A DNA stretch of 64,000 nt, taken from the NCBI RefSeq assembly GCF_006864135.1, contig NZ_SADV01000004.1, positions 186,001 through 250,000 of the forward strand, read 5' to 3'. Below the pieces are notes generated by a model. The model was not told where the DNA came from. It did no database searches and saw only the letters and a program-made list of their open reading frames with translations. The stretch comes from Lysinibacillus sphaericus. GTDB lineage: Bacteria > Bacillota > Bacilli > Bacillales_A > Planococcaceae. Below are positions 35,298 to 44,031 of this stretch, piece after piece (position 1 is the first letter of the stretch; each line of letters opens with the position of its first letter). A program made the translations under genes and the position numbers.

Positions 35298-36203
35298 ATG
35301 GTTAGTGAGAGAGAACAAATTAGCAAAAAAGTTGCATGGATTGCACTTGTATCCAACCTAATGCTAATGATAGGTAAAATCTTCTTTGGTCTTTTTGGAG
35401 GTAGTGAGGCTGTATTTGCAGACGGAATCCACTCTGGGGCAGATGTAGTAGCTTCGATTGCTGTGCTAGCAGTTGTAGGTATCTCTAATAAACCACCCGA
35501 TAAGGATCATCCCTTTGGGCACGGTAAGGCAGAGGTGATTAGTGAAGCGATCGTTGGCATTATTTTAATATTAGTTTCACTCTATATATTCGTAGAAGCA
35601 ATGTTAGCATTTTTTGATAAACCCGGTGTACCACAGTACAGTGCATTGATTGTAGCTATAATTTCTTACATAGCGAAAGAAATATTATATAGATACTCCA
35701 TAAAACAGGGGAAAAAGTGGAATAGTAAGGCTATAATAGCGATTGCTTATGATCATAAAGGTGATATTATTGCTTCCCTTGCAGCATTTATAGGAGTCCT
35801 CTTAGCGATTTTAGGAAATGCAATTGGATGGACATATTTGTTATACGCGGACGCAATCGCAAGTGCTTTAGTAGCTTATTTTATTTTTAGAATCGCAATG
35901 GAATTAGTTAGACCTTCTGTTGATATTTTAATGGAAAAAAGCGTGGATCAGTATCTTTTAGACGGTTATGAAGCCACTATTCATGAATTTTATCAAGTAA
36001 AACGAATAGACAAAATCCGTGCTAGAGAACACGGTCACTATAAGATTCTAGACGTTCGACTTTCACTTAATCATGATTTAACAATTAAACAAGGCCATGA
36101 TATAGCTCGTGATATAAAAAATGAAATATTAAATAAATACCCAGATGTAGGGGAAGTCCTTATTCATATAAATCCTTACTATATAGAACCTGATCAAAAC
36201 TAA
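35298..36203 (+). CDS. Cation diffusion facilitator (CDF) metal exporter
   Basis: 301 residues, ATG with GGAGGAG. Six membrane helices in the first 210 residues. The metal site shows FADGIHSGADVVAS in TM2 (D and HxxxD-type) and YDHKGDIIAS in TM5 (HxxxD), with the conserved loop DKDHPFGHGKAEVISEAIVG. The cytoplasmic C-terminal domain (about 212-295) ends GEVLIHINPYYIEP. It exchanges a divalent metal (Mn, Fe or Zn by family) for protons. The D/D-H motif does not decide which metal. Followed by a terminator. Confidence 0.93.
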   Translation: MVSEREQISKKVAWIALVSNLMLMIGKIFFGLFGGSEAVFADGIHSGADVVASIAVLAVVGISNKPPDKDHPFGHGKAEVISEAIVGIILILVSLYIFVEAMLAFFDKPGVPQYSALIVAIISYIAKEILYRYSIKQGKKWNSKAIIAIAYDHKGDIIASLAAFIGVLLAILGNAIGWTYLLYADAIASALVAYFIFRIAMELVRPSVDILMEKSVDQYLLDGYEATIHEFYQVKRIDKIRAREHGHYKILDVRLSLNHDLTIKQGHDIARDIKNEILNKYPDVGEVLIHINPYYIEPDQN

Positions 36204-36313
36204 TTTACAAAAAAGTGCTAATAATAAAGTATCTGAATGCTATCGATGAAATAGCTAAGGAGCATACTGACGAAATCCAATAATAATAAATTACAATATA
36301 AAAATAATTACTT

Positions 36314-36360
36314 AAAGAGCATGTTTTTTACTACATAAAGTAAAGAACATGCTCTTTTTA
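36314..36360 (+). terminator. Rho-independent terminator of the CDF gene
   Basis: AAAGAGCATGTT / AACATGCTCTTT arms then TTTT. Confidence 0.85.
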
Positions 36361-36599
36361 CTCTATTACCTCTTCCATAATCGTCGATATATCCCCATAT
36401 ATTTACTTCTGCACTCTGTAAAAAACATCTTCTTATTCTACTAAGTCAACATCAAAGAGCAACAATCTATATTAAACAATCATTGAGAAAGATCCTTTGA
36501 AAAAAGAGGATTGAAGTAATATATAGGTTAGTAAGAAGAAGGTTATCGCCTTCATTTAAACTTATTGTATTTAAGCGCAGAGAGTCGCTGCAGCAAGGG
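36361..36599. other. Intergenic region, no gene seen
   Basis: No coding frame or named RNA found. Confidence 0.5.
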
Positions 36600-36832
36600 C
36601 TTTGATTTCATATCCACACATTATAAATAATATTAGCTTCAGGAAAACAGGTTCCAGATGGATAAATTTGATTTAATCTTAAACAACTTTGAAAGGATGC
36701 CAGAAGCGGGATTAAATGCGGGTGAAGGGGCAATATCCGTTCTTTTTCCCATTTCCATCTATTCGAATCGCTAAATCTTCTTGTATCCATGTTAAAGAAA
36801 ACGAGTTCAGATCGTCTCAGACTTGAAGTTTA
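36600..36832 (-). pseudogene. Tyrosine recombinase (phage-integrase family) remnant
   Basis: Minus-strand pieces spell LRRSELV, LTWIQEDLAIRIDGNGKK and KERILPLHPHLIPLLASFQS, in frames that change at least twice. This is the central part of a tyrosine recombinase (GLRRSELxxLxWxDxD ... GKGxKERxxPLH), including the catalytic Arg of the first box. The C-terminal HxxR and Tyr parts are missing. Confidence 0.75.
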
Positions 36833-37116
36833 ATATTGTCATAACTCTTCAAATTATCGGATGGTGCTCCTAATTTATCGTTCAAAAAGGGATTATTCGT
36901 ATAATTTGTGGTAATTACTATTTAAAGTATATTTACCCAATATCTGAAACATATGTAATACATACATTAGTTGCAATCATTGTGTTAACTTTCTAGTTTG
37001 GGATTTTAAATGAGGAATCCTTGACATAAAAATAAAGAAACGAAGTTATTTATCTAAATTACAGTAAAGAGAACATTTAGATGACCATATATCGGGAAGG
37101 GTGATGATCAATTATT
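36833..37116. other. Intergenic region, no gene seen
   Basis: AT-rich sequence; nothing supported except the ribosome site for the lipoprotein gene at its right end. Confidence 0.45.
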
Positions 37117-37125
37117 GGAGTAGAC

Positions 37126-37521
37126 ATTAAGAAAATTTTATTGCTGGTTGGAAGTCTTGTATTAATGATGCTACTTGCTGCTTGTGCAAATGAAAAAAAA
37201 CCAAGTCAGTCAGAATTTAAAAAACAATATTTTGAAGGAAAAAGTGATAATTGGTATGTAAAAATGGTAAGCGAAATGGATAGCAATAGGCGCTATATCA
37301 TCTGTTATATTGGACAAGAAAATAAACCATTAAATTTTAAATACGAAATATATGAATCTTCTCACAACCCAACATTTGGCGATGGCGAATTTAAAAACCA
37401 AGAGGAATTTGAAATTCATGTAAAGTGCGGCGGTCCGTGTGATGCCCTTCCTAATAATGTACCTATTCTAATTCAATGGGAAGGAGAAGAAGAAAAAGTA
37501 GTAATTCGTAATAAAAAATAG
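37126..37521 (+). CDS. Small lipoprotein, unknown; start codon appears to be ATT
   Basis: The lipoprotein signal reads KKILLLVGSLVLMMLLAACA, lipobox LLAAC. For a normal signal the first codon should be the one before AAG AAA; it is ATT at 37126, five bases after GGAG (37117-37120). A TTG at 37141 is the only usual start codon but would cut the charged head off the signal. Either rare ATT initiation, TTG initiation, or a recent start-loss mutation. The mature part (about 105 residues) has two cysteines (CYIG and CGGPC) and beta-rich sequence; no family recognised. Confidence 0.6.
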   Translation: MKKILLLVGSLVLMMLLAACANEKKPSQSEFKKQYFEGKSDNWYVKMVSEMDSNRRYIICYIGQENKPLNFKYEIYESSHNPTFGDGEFKNQEEFEIHVKCGGPCDALPNNVPILIQWEGEEEKVVIRNKK

Positions 37522-37596
37522 AAAGTTGTCGGTAACATCGATCAACCCTAAAAATTATTTTCCATTACATTGAATCTCGGCAGACATACAAGTTAG

Positions 37597-37725
37597 ACTA
37601 TCTACCAAACTGATGGAACGAATGCTCTACAAGCGTATGATATTGAAAATCCAGCAGTTTGGACTACATAGAACAGCTATACAAACAAGTACGTTTCCAT
37701 CTCTTACTATGGTGGGTATAGATAA
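37597..37725 (+). pseudogene. C-terminal remnant of an unknown, probably secreted protein
   Basis: One frame reads TIYQTDGTNALQAYDIENPA, VWTT, an in-frame TAG, then NSYTNKYVSISYYGGYR and TAA. No start. The composition is like Bacillus extracellular proteins. Confidence 0.4.
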
Positions 37726-37737
37726 GATGGAGTGAGA

Positions 37738-37780
37738 TATAAATCTGCACCTTATTTTGTATATGAGGTACAGATTTATA
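37738..37780. terminator. Hairpin after the remnant
   Basis: ATAAATCTG-ACCT pairs with AGGT-CAGATTTAT around a 13-base loop. Confidence 0.55.
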
Positions 37781-37897
37781 ATAATATTTTAGATTAATTA
37801 GCGGTTCTCGTTTACGTTAAATTCTAGTGTGCTGTCACACGCTTGTATTCAAGCCAAAGGATGCTTTGACAATGCCGTGACAAGCTTTAATAGAATA

Positions 37898-37934
37898 TTG
37901 TAAAAGCCCTAGAGGAAACATAAGAAAAGGGCTT
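37898..37934 (-). terminator. Terminator of the VanZ-like gene
   Basis: On the minus strand AAGCCCT ... AGGGCTTTTAC, 20 bases past the stop at 37954. Confidence 0.65.
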
Positions 37935-37953
37935 ATATGTAAATGCTTCATAA

Positions 37954-39384
37954 TTACGACCGTCTTGCTTGAATTAAGGTAAACCAATCATTTCCATTAT
38001 ACTTTCCAGAAACTCTATATATTGGCTGATAGAAATCTTTCGTATCATACATATAAGAAAGCTCGATTAATTCTATAGCAAGTTGATCTCCTTTTTTTAT
38101 AACGAGATCTTCCTCATTCACCAATGCATTATATTTTATTTGGGGAAATTCCCCGTTTTTTATTCGCTCATACACTTCTGCAGGAGACAGTATGTTCACT
38201 TCTCGTTTAAATTGATTCATATGGATATTATATGCTAACGAAGAAACACTGCCATCTTGTTTAAGATCAAGCATTATATCTCCAGTCCAATAATCAGCGT
38301 TCAAATTAGTACTATCTTTAAGATTCCATGCAAATTCTCCAGTATCCAATACAGTCATTTCAGCGTCTTGGGGTAGTATATCAAAGTCGTCCATCATTGC
38401 CTTTGCCGTGTCAAGCAATGACTCTTGCCCCGATAAAGTAGTTTGCCCTGGCGTATAATTTTTGTCCTTTAATGACCAGTATCCCTCTGAACCAACAAAC
38501 AACGTGTATTGGGAACCTGCTTTATTCTCTAATAGAATCTCACGATCACCTCTAGTAATATGTTCATCCAACACTGATAATCCTAATTTCTGTTGCAATA
38601 GGTCCTCAACTTCATTATTTTTAATGACTTTCTTATATACTGGGGCAACTGTCGGTAATGTGCTTAATTCCAGTGAAGTTGATATTTGTACATCTGACAT
38701 ATTCGATTTTGTATAAGCGTTTATTGCTAAATGACCAAACTCCTGTTGGGCGTAGACAATATTCATCCCAACAAAAATCAAACCCATCAATAGCGGTATG
38801 GCAAGGTTTCCGACTAGACTTTTTATTTTTACTTTTTTGTGATGAACGATGGAAGCCCCTAGTCTGTAAAATTGGTATCCCATAATACCACCAAGTGAGT
38901 TGTTCATTAAATCATCAAGCTCAAAAATTCCGGCTCCTGAAAGTGTCTGATACGTTTCTATAGATAACGTAGCACTTATAACAATAAGAAGAAGCCACTT
39001 AAATTTTTTGAATTTAGAGCTAATTAAAGGTAAAAAAATGCCTAGAGGAACAAACATCAAAATATTAAAAATACAATTTTGAAGATCACGTAAAGAGTAT
39101 TTTTTCCATGCATCAATATAACCACTAAACGGCTGAAGGTTCATCTGCAGGAAATGGGAAGTGCCACGACCAAAAACAGTTAACTCCAACACAAAAATAA
39201 TATATCCGATGAAGACTGCACCAAGAACAAGTTTCTTTATACGAATTTGTTTTTTTCGATCTGACGGCTGTTTTCGATAATAAAAAAAATAATATAGTGA
39301 GATCAGTATGAACTCAATTCCAATAATTATTAATACAGGCAACATTAAATACCGAATATTATTAAAAATATCTGTCATTCCCAA
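37954..39384 (-). CDS. VanZ-like membrane protein with long extracytoplasmic C-domain
   Basis: 476 residues. The first 180 form a VanZ domain: several membrane helices, FVLELTVFGRGTSHFLQMNL, NCIFNILMFVPLGIFLPLI, SIETYQTLSGAGIFELDDLM and NNSLGGIMGYQ, the family hallmarks. Another helix (IPLLMGLIFVGMNIVYA, about 195-213) leads to an outside domain of about 260 residues with LSPAEVYERIKNGEFPQIKY and YQPIYRVSGKYNGNDWFTLI, which resembles the YycI/PepSY-like regulatory fold. VanZ alone is linked to teicoplanin tolerance by an unknown mechanism. The long tail makes this an unusual, larger member. Confidence 0.8.
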   Translation of the reverse strand: MGMTDIFNNIRYLMLPVLIIIGIEFILISLYYFFYYRKQPSDRKKQIRIKKLVLGAVFIGYIIFVLELTVFGRGTSHFLQMNLQPFSGYIDAWKKYSLRDLQNCIFNILMFVPLGIFLPLISSKFKKFKWLLLIVISATLSIETYQTLSGAGIFELDDLMNNSLGGIMGYQFYRLGASIVHHKKVKIKSLVGNLAIPLLMGLIFVGMNIVYAQQEFGHLAINAYTKSNMSDVQISTSLELSTLPTVAPVYKKVIKNNEVEDLLQQKLGLSVLDEHITRGDREILLENKAGSQYTLFVGSEGYWSLKDKNYTPGQTTLSGQESLLDTAKAMMDDFDILPQDAEMTVLDTGEFAWNLKDSTNLNADYWTGDIMLDLKQDGSVSSLAYNIHMNQFKREVNILSPAEVYERIKNGEFPQIKYNALVNEEDLVIKKGDQLAIELIELSYMYDTKDFYQPIYRVSGKYNGNDWFTLIQARRS

Positions 39385-39751
39385 AGTGAAACTCTCCTAA
39401 CTGATTTAATCTGATATTTTGCGGTTCTACACGAAAAAAGAGACCATCTAATAATTGATTACTTCCATTAGCTTAAATTGAGGTAATATTGTCGGCCTTT
39501 CTAATTGTAAATGGAAATTATTAATATTTAGATAGGTTATTTATGAAGAAATTCTTAAGGAACTTGCTATGCTTTAAATCATAAAGAAAGGAAAGACTAG
39601 GGGGCTCAAATAACGAAAGGAACAGCTACAGGCGTTGAACAAGTGACAGCAATAACCAAACCATCTAACAGCTCTATGGATGAAGTAGGAAATAAAGCAA
39701 AATTGTTAAAGACAACAATTTATATTTTGGTAATATTCCAGGAAAAAATAG
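39385..39751. other. Intergenic region with a possible gene fragment
   Basis: Around 39610-39735 one frame reads TKGTATGVEQVTAITKPSNS then SMDEVGNKAKLLKTTIYIL, which looks like the C-terminal end of a coiled-coil (perhaps chemoreceptor-type) protein without a start. Weak evidence; no intact gene. Confidence 0.3.
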
Positions 39752-39782
39752 AAAGGAATCACCGTTGTAAGATGATTCCTTT
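39752..39782 (-). terminator. Terminator of alkA
   Basis: AAAGGAATCA / TGATTCCTTT; on the minus strand it continues into CTATTTTTT. Confidence 0.8.
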
Positions 39783-39834
39783 CGAAATAAACTAATTAAC
39801 TTGATGGAGACATTCCGGTTTAAGTGATAATTAT

Positions 39835-40746
39835 TCAGTATAGGACACGCCATAAATAAAAGGTAGCGTATGATTCCCAGTTTTTCCATGGAAACGATAT
39901 TTCTAAGATTTCATCTTTCGTCGGCTTTCGGTCCATATTACGTAAAATTTTTATCGAATTAATAAGACCCACATCATCGATTGGGAAAGCTGTCTGGAAC
40001 CTGAGGCAGCGCATGAGAACATAATTGGCTGTCCAAGGGCCGATTCCTCTTATTTTAATTAAGCTCTTCTCAGCATCTTTGAAGTTCATTTTCATTAATG
40101 TTTCCCTCGATAATTCTCCACTTGCCATTAATTTGGCAATTCCAATAATATATTCACTTTTTTTCACCGTCATTTTAATATCTGCTAGGTCGGTAGGTGT
40201 TAACTGTGCAATTCGTTCGTACGATGGGAACACCCAATACTTTTTACCATTCCATTCGATTGAATCGCCAAATCCTTCTACAAATTGCCTCTTTAAGGCG
40301 TACGCGAAGGCTAAGTTAATTTGTTGCCCTAAAACTCCCCAACATAAAGCTTCAAATAAATCAGGAATGCCTATAACTCGCATTCCATAGAATTTTTGGG
40401 CGGGCATTTTAAGTAATGGGTCTGCCTTTGCCATTTCATAAAATGGCGTTAAATCGTTATCAAGATCAAACCATTCATGAATATATTTGACAATCTCTTC
40501 CCGCTGCAACTTGTCAATAGGTCTACAATCATTTAGGAATTGAACAACCATTTGTTTATGATTGATTACGCTGATCTGTACTAAGGACCGAATTTCTCCA
40601 ATGGCAATAACTTTTGTAATTTTATCGTTCTCTATGTCATACATACATTCATTTTTTTCCCTTGTTAAATAGCCTAGGTTAGCATTCATGTCGAAATTTC
40701 CAGGTAATGTGATTACAATATCATCATTGATTTCATGCCATATCAT
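39835..40746 (-). CDS. alkA: DNA-3-methyladenine glycosylase II (AlkA)
   Basis: 303 residues, HhH-GPD glycosylase. N-terminal AlkA-type beta domain (1-115), then FEALCWGVLGQQINLAFAYA (about 133-152), the helix-hairpin-helix IKIRGIGPWTANYVLMRC (about 230) and the catalytic Asp in PIDDVGLINSI. It excises alkylated purines. It is transcribed divergently from the oxygenase-adaA-adaB genes, which fits a shared adaptive response to alkylation as in Bacillus alkA-adaAB. Confidence 0.93.
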   Translation of the reverse strand: MIWHEINDDIVITLPGNFDMNANLGYLTREKNECMYDIENDKITKVIAIGEIRSLVQISVINHKQMVVQFLNDCRPIDKLQREEIVKYIHEWFDLDNDLTPFYEMAKADPLLKMPAQKFYGMRVIGIPDLFEALCWGVLGQQINLAFAYALKRQFVEGFGDSIEWNGKKYWVFPSYERIAQLTPTDLADIKMTVKKSEYIIGIAKLMASGELSRETLMKMNFKDAEKSLIKIRGIGPWTANYVLMRCLRFQTAFPIDDVGLINSIKILRNMDRKPTKDEILEISFPWKNWESYATFYLWRVLY

Positions 40747-40913
40747 TTTTCCATTCTCCTCATCTTATTACGATTTTCAATTGTAATTTTACTTTATCAC
40801 ATAATAATCTTACTTAATTTCGTTATCTTGCTATTACATTCTAAACACCTTATTTTTTTCTATTTATGAGGTTATAGTGTTATTTATCAAGAATGCTAAA
40901 GGAGTGGATAACA

Positions 40914-41627
40914 ATGGTCCAAGATATAAAAACACGCGTCGAGAACTTAAATTGGGATTCAATTCAAAATGAATTAGATGAGCAAGGGTTTGCAAAGCTT
41001 CCAGCGATTTTAACAAAAGAGGAATGTGAATTGTTCATAGCAATGTATTATGAGGAAGAGTCATACAGAACGACAATCAATATGACGAGATATCGCTTTG
41101 GGAATGGGGAGTACAAATATTTTTCCTATCCATTACCTGAAATCATCCAACGTTTAAGAGAGTCCTTTTATCTAGAATTGACCAAAACAGCTAATCGATG
41201 GTTGGGTTATTTAAAGAAAACCGAACAGTTTCCAGATCATCTTCAAGATTTTTTGAACACCTGTGAAGAATATGAACAAACGAGACCGACACCTTTACTA
41301 TTAAAGTATGAAACAGGCGGGTTTAATTGTTTGCATCAAGATTTATATGGCGACATATTTTTCCCGTTTCAAGTAGTATTTGTATTAAATCAACGAGATA
41401 AAGACTATTATGGTGGAGAATCGCTAATAGTGGAACAAATTCCTCGTGCGCAGAGTAGGGGACATGTCATTACTTTAGAACAAGGCAGTGCACTGATTTT
41501 TCCTACTAACTACAGACCTGTTTTAGGTAAAAAAGGATATTATAAAAATACGGTTCGTCACGGTGTAAGCACAGTTACTTTTGGAGAACGATACGGTCTT
41601 GGAATCATTTTTCACGACTCTAAATAA
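40914..41627 (+). CDS. 2-oxoglutarate/Fe(II)-dependent oxygenase in an alkylation-repair locus
   Basis: 237 residues from ATG 40914 (AAAGGAG eight bases upstream). Double-stranded beta-helix iron site: HxD in CLHQDLYGD (about residue 146), distal His in TVRHGVSTV, and the 2-oxoglutarate Arg in GERYGLGIIFHD. The N-terminal part is helical. Sequence between alkA and adaA suggests oxidative removal of base alkyl groups, the task AlkB performs elsewhere, but it is not a typical AlkB (no clear nucleotide-recognition lid seen). Biochemical role is inferred from context. Confidence 0.8.
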   Translation: MVQDIKTRVENLNWDSIQNELDEQGFAKLPAILTKEECELFIAMYYEEESYRTTINMTRYRFGNGEYKYFSYPLPEIIQRLRESFYLELTKTANRWLGYLKKTEQFPDHLQDFLNTCEEYEQTRPTPLLLKYETGGFNCLHQDLYGDIFFPFQVVFVLNQRDKDYYGGESLIVEQIPRAQSRGHVITLEQGSALIFPTNYRPVLGKKGYYKNTVRHGVSTVTFGERYGLGIIFHDSK

Positions 41628-41713
41628 ATTAAATTTCAATATCTTGCTATTCTATTCCTAGAATTGTCCATTCTGAATTTAAAGGGAGTATATTGAAAGG
41701 GGAGGTGAGGTAA

Positions 41714-42352
41714 ATGCCGGATAGAATTTATAACGGACATAAAGAAAACCATGGTTATAGAATTTTAAATGATGTAGAAATGATAACAGATGAAAAGTGG
41801 CAAGCAATACTAAATAATGATGCAGCGTACAATCATCAATTTTTCTATGCTGTAAAGTCGACAGGGATATTCTGTAAACCATCCTGTAAATCTCGCGTTC
41901 CGAAAAAAGAAAATGTATGCATTTTTTCAAACGCAGAACAAGCCCTCCGCGCAAATTTTCGCCCTTGTAAACGGTGCAAGCCTACTAATGAAAATCTACC
42001 TGATAGCGAGTGGGTTAATTTAATTACTGAATACATTGATAAAAATTTCACAGAAAAATTAACGCTAGAATCGTTAGCAACTATTTGTCACGGGAGTCCG
42101 TATCATATGCATCGAACATTTAAAAAGATTAAAGGCGTTACGCCGGTTGAGTATATACAACAAGTGAGAGTATACGCTGCTAAAAAGTATTTAATTCAGA
42201 CAAATAAAGCGATTGGAGATATCGCCATATGTGTGGGTATGGCTAACGCGGCTTATTTTATTACTTTATTTAAAAAGAAAACTGGACAGACACCAGCACA
42301 ATTTCGTCAAATGAGTAAAATGGGGGAAAAGTACAATGGAAACAAAGAATAA
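41714..42352 (+). CDS. adaA: AdaA: methylphosphotriester-DNA methyltransferase and activator
   Basis: 212 residues, AAGGGGAGGTGAGG upstream. N-terminal Ada zinc domain: FYAVKSTGIFCKPSCKSRVP with the methyl-accepting Cys, and FRPCKRCKP completing the Cys4 site. C-terminal AraC-type double helix-turn-helix (about 105-205): EKLTLESLATICHGSPYHMH and GFxVGMAN-like AICVGMANAAYFITLFKKKT. Methylation turns it into an activator of ada genes. It overlaps the next gene by 17 bases. Confidence 0.95.
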   Translation: MPDRIYNGHKENHGYRILNDVEMITDEKWQAILNNDAAYNHQFFYAVKSTGIFCKPSCKSRVPKKENVCIFSNAEQALRANFRPCKRCKPTNENLPDSEWVNLITEYIDKNFTEKLTLESLATICHGSPYHMHRTFKKIKGVTPVEYIQQVRVYAAKKYLIQTNKAIGDIAICVGMANAAYFITLFKKKTGQTPAQFRQMSKMGEKYNGNKE

Positions 42353-42869
42353 ACCAACCCTTTATTGGTCTTTACTTAAGTTTAAGAATTGGCATTTTTA
42401 TATTGCTTCAACTTCAAAGGGGCTTGCGTTTGTAGGTTCACCGAACAAACCATTCGAGGAATTGTTCGAATGGGCTAAGAAACGCTTTCCAGGAAGTCCT
42501 CTTGTTGACGACGATGAAAAGCTTGAACCTTATGTCGTTGAAATCACTCAGTATTTAGAGGGCAAGCGCAAAACCTTTACTGTTCCATTTGAGTACGTAG
42601 GTACGCCATTTCAGCTAGCAGTCTGGAATGCCCTTTGTGAAATTCCTTATGGACGGACGACATCCTATTCCGACATTGCAAATAATATAAATAAGCCAGC
42701 AGCTGTTCGTGCTGTAGGCGCGGCTATTGGGGCTAATCCGGTATTAATTACTGTACCGTGCCATCGTGTAATAGGAAAAAATGGCTCATTAACTGGCTAT
42801 CGGGGCGGTTTAGAAATGAAGACACTGCTCCTGGATCTAGAAAAGCGAGCTTCATCTAGCAATGAGTAA
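42336..42869 (+). CDS. adaB: Methylated-DNA-protein-cysteine methyltransferase (AdaB/Ogt)
   Basis: 177 residues, start inside the end of adaA. The suicide-Cys motif PCHRVIG is at about residue 146, preceded by VGTPFQLAVWNALCEIPYGR and RAVGAAIGANP; the family Asn hinge and Arg finger are in place. It removes methyl groups from O6-methylguanine. Second gene of the overlapping adaA-adaB pair. Confidence 0.95.
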   Translation: METKNKPTLYWSLLKFKNWHFYIASTSKGLAFVGSPNKPFEELFEWAKKRFPGSPLVDDDEKLEPYVVEITQYLEGKRKTFTVPFEYVGTPFQLAVWNALCEIPYGRTTSYSDIANNINKPAAVRAVGAAIGANPVLITVPCHRVIGKNGSLTGYRGGLEMKTLLLDLEKRASSSNE

Positions 42870-42879
42870 TTATTGCCGT

Positions 42880-43079
42880 TTAACTTGATTCAGCAGAAGT
42901 CCCCCACTTCTATAAATGGAGGGATGAATACGAAGATACATATAAATCAGAGGGGGGCCAAACTCCCTGCTGATTCAAGTTAAGCCTCCGGCGGGTGTCA
43001 CAAATTTGAAGGGAGTTAATTGCGCAAGCGCAATTCAAAATTTGGACGCAATTACGCCGAGGCGTAATTGATTGAATGG
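42880..43079. repeat. Dispersed palindromic repeat, copy 2 (long form)
   Basis: Outer arms TTAACTTGATTCAGCAG (42880-42896) and a one-mismatch complement (42967-42983), then AGCCTCCGGCGGGTGTCAC, the palindrome AATTGCGCAAGCGCAATT and TTGGACGCAATTACGCCGA with the arms CAATTACGCC / GGCGTAATTG (43049-43070). The right end GATTGAATGGAGG supplies the ribosome site of the next gene. Confidence 0.8.
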
Positions 43080-43089
43080 AGGTTCCGTC

Positions 43090-43908
43090 ATGAAAAGTGA
43101 ATTATTTTATAAAAGTCCGAAAACCATTCTGAATAAAGGGACTGGCTTTCTTTCTGGATATACTCATTCCCTAAATCCTTATACAGGCTGTTCATTTGGG
43201 TGTTCCTATTGTTATGTACGCGAAATGCCTGTAGCTCTTTTTCGAGAAGGGGAATGGGGAAATTGGGTCGATGTTAAAAACGGAGCTGCGAATTTATTAA
43301 AAAAGGAGCTCCAACGCGCCAAATCTAAAGGGAATGTAACCATTTTTATGTCATCAAGTACAGATCCATATCAACCAATTGAGTATCAGGAAAAAGTGAC
43401 GCGATCTTTACTAGAAGTTATGGTAGAAGATCCCCCTGACTTCCTATTAGTACAGACTAGAAGCCCACTGGTAAGTCGAGATATCGATTTACTGCAACAT
43501 TTTAAAGATAAAGTTCGGGTAAGTATGACAGTAGAGACAGATAGGGAAGATATTCGTAAACATTTTTCGCCCTATGCTCCTCCTATTCCGGCAAGGCTTA
43601 AAACACTCCAACAGCTTGCTAAATTCGGTATTCCTACACAGGTTGCCATCGCTCCCGTATTACCAAGTAGCGAGGGATTTGCAGAAATATTACGTCCATT
43701 GGTTAACCGAGTATGTATTGATGATTATTTTATGGGGGACGGCAGTGGTGGTAAACGCACACACAGGATGGGCTTACAAGCGTTATATAGAAATCTGGAA
43801 ATGGAAGAATGGTATCATCCATCCGTCTATCAAATGATTTATAAACGAATGCGGCAGTATTTTTCGGAAGATGAACTTTTCATTAGCCAGAAGGGATTCG
43901 AACCTTAG
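43090..43908 (+). CDS. SPL-like radical SAM protein
   Basis: 272 residues from ATG 43090 (TGGAGG nine bases upstream). Radical SAM cluster motif CxxxCxxC in GCSFGCSYCYV at about residue 32, followed by REMPVALFREGEWGNWVDVK, the mark of the spore photoproduct lyase-related group. The SAM-binding part continues with IFMSSSTDPYQPIE and VSMTVETD. True SPL has an extra C-terminal Cys; it is not evident here, so this is a relative, not proven lyase. Neighbouring repair genes suggest a DNA-damage role. Confidence 0.85.
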   Translation: MKSELFYKSPKTILNKGTGFLSGYTHSLNPYTGCSFGCSYCYVREMPVALFREGEWGNWVDVKNGAANLLKKELQRAKSKGNVTIFMSSSTDPYQPIEYQEKVTRSLLEVMVEDPPDFLLVQTRSPLVSRDIDLLQHFKDKVRVSMTVETDREDIRKHFSPYAPPIPARLKTLQQLAKFGIPTQVAIAPVLPSSEGFAEILRPLVNRVCIDDYFMGDGSGGKRTHRMGLQALYRNLEMEEWYHPSVYQMIYKRMRQYFSEDELFISQKGFEP

Positions 43909-43925
43909 CAGTAAGTAGTACCTGC

Positions 43926-44027
43926 ATGGTTACGACTCATCATGAGCAGGAAGAATTAACAGAAGAGAAGAAAGCCTATTTTGCACAAGAATGTGAGCAA
44001 ATATTAACCAAGTTAGGAGATCTCTAA
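43926..44027 (+). CDS. Short frame after the radical SAM gene, 33 residues, doubtful
   Basis: MVTTHHEQEELTEEKKAYFA then QECEQILTKLGDL reads like an acidic helical protein end. No ribosome site; it may be a stranded C-terminus of another gene. Confidence 0.3.
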   Translation: MVTTHHEQEELTEEKKAYFAQECEQILTKLGDL

Positions 44028-44031
44028 TTAG

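Noticed and set aside
41679..41954. Minus-strand frame antisense to adaA
   Set aside because: Coincides with the conserved Ada zinc domain on the plus strand, which explains its openness.
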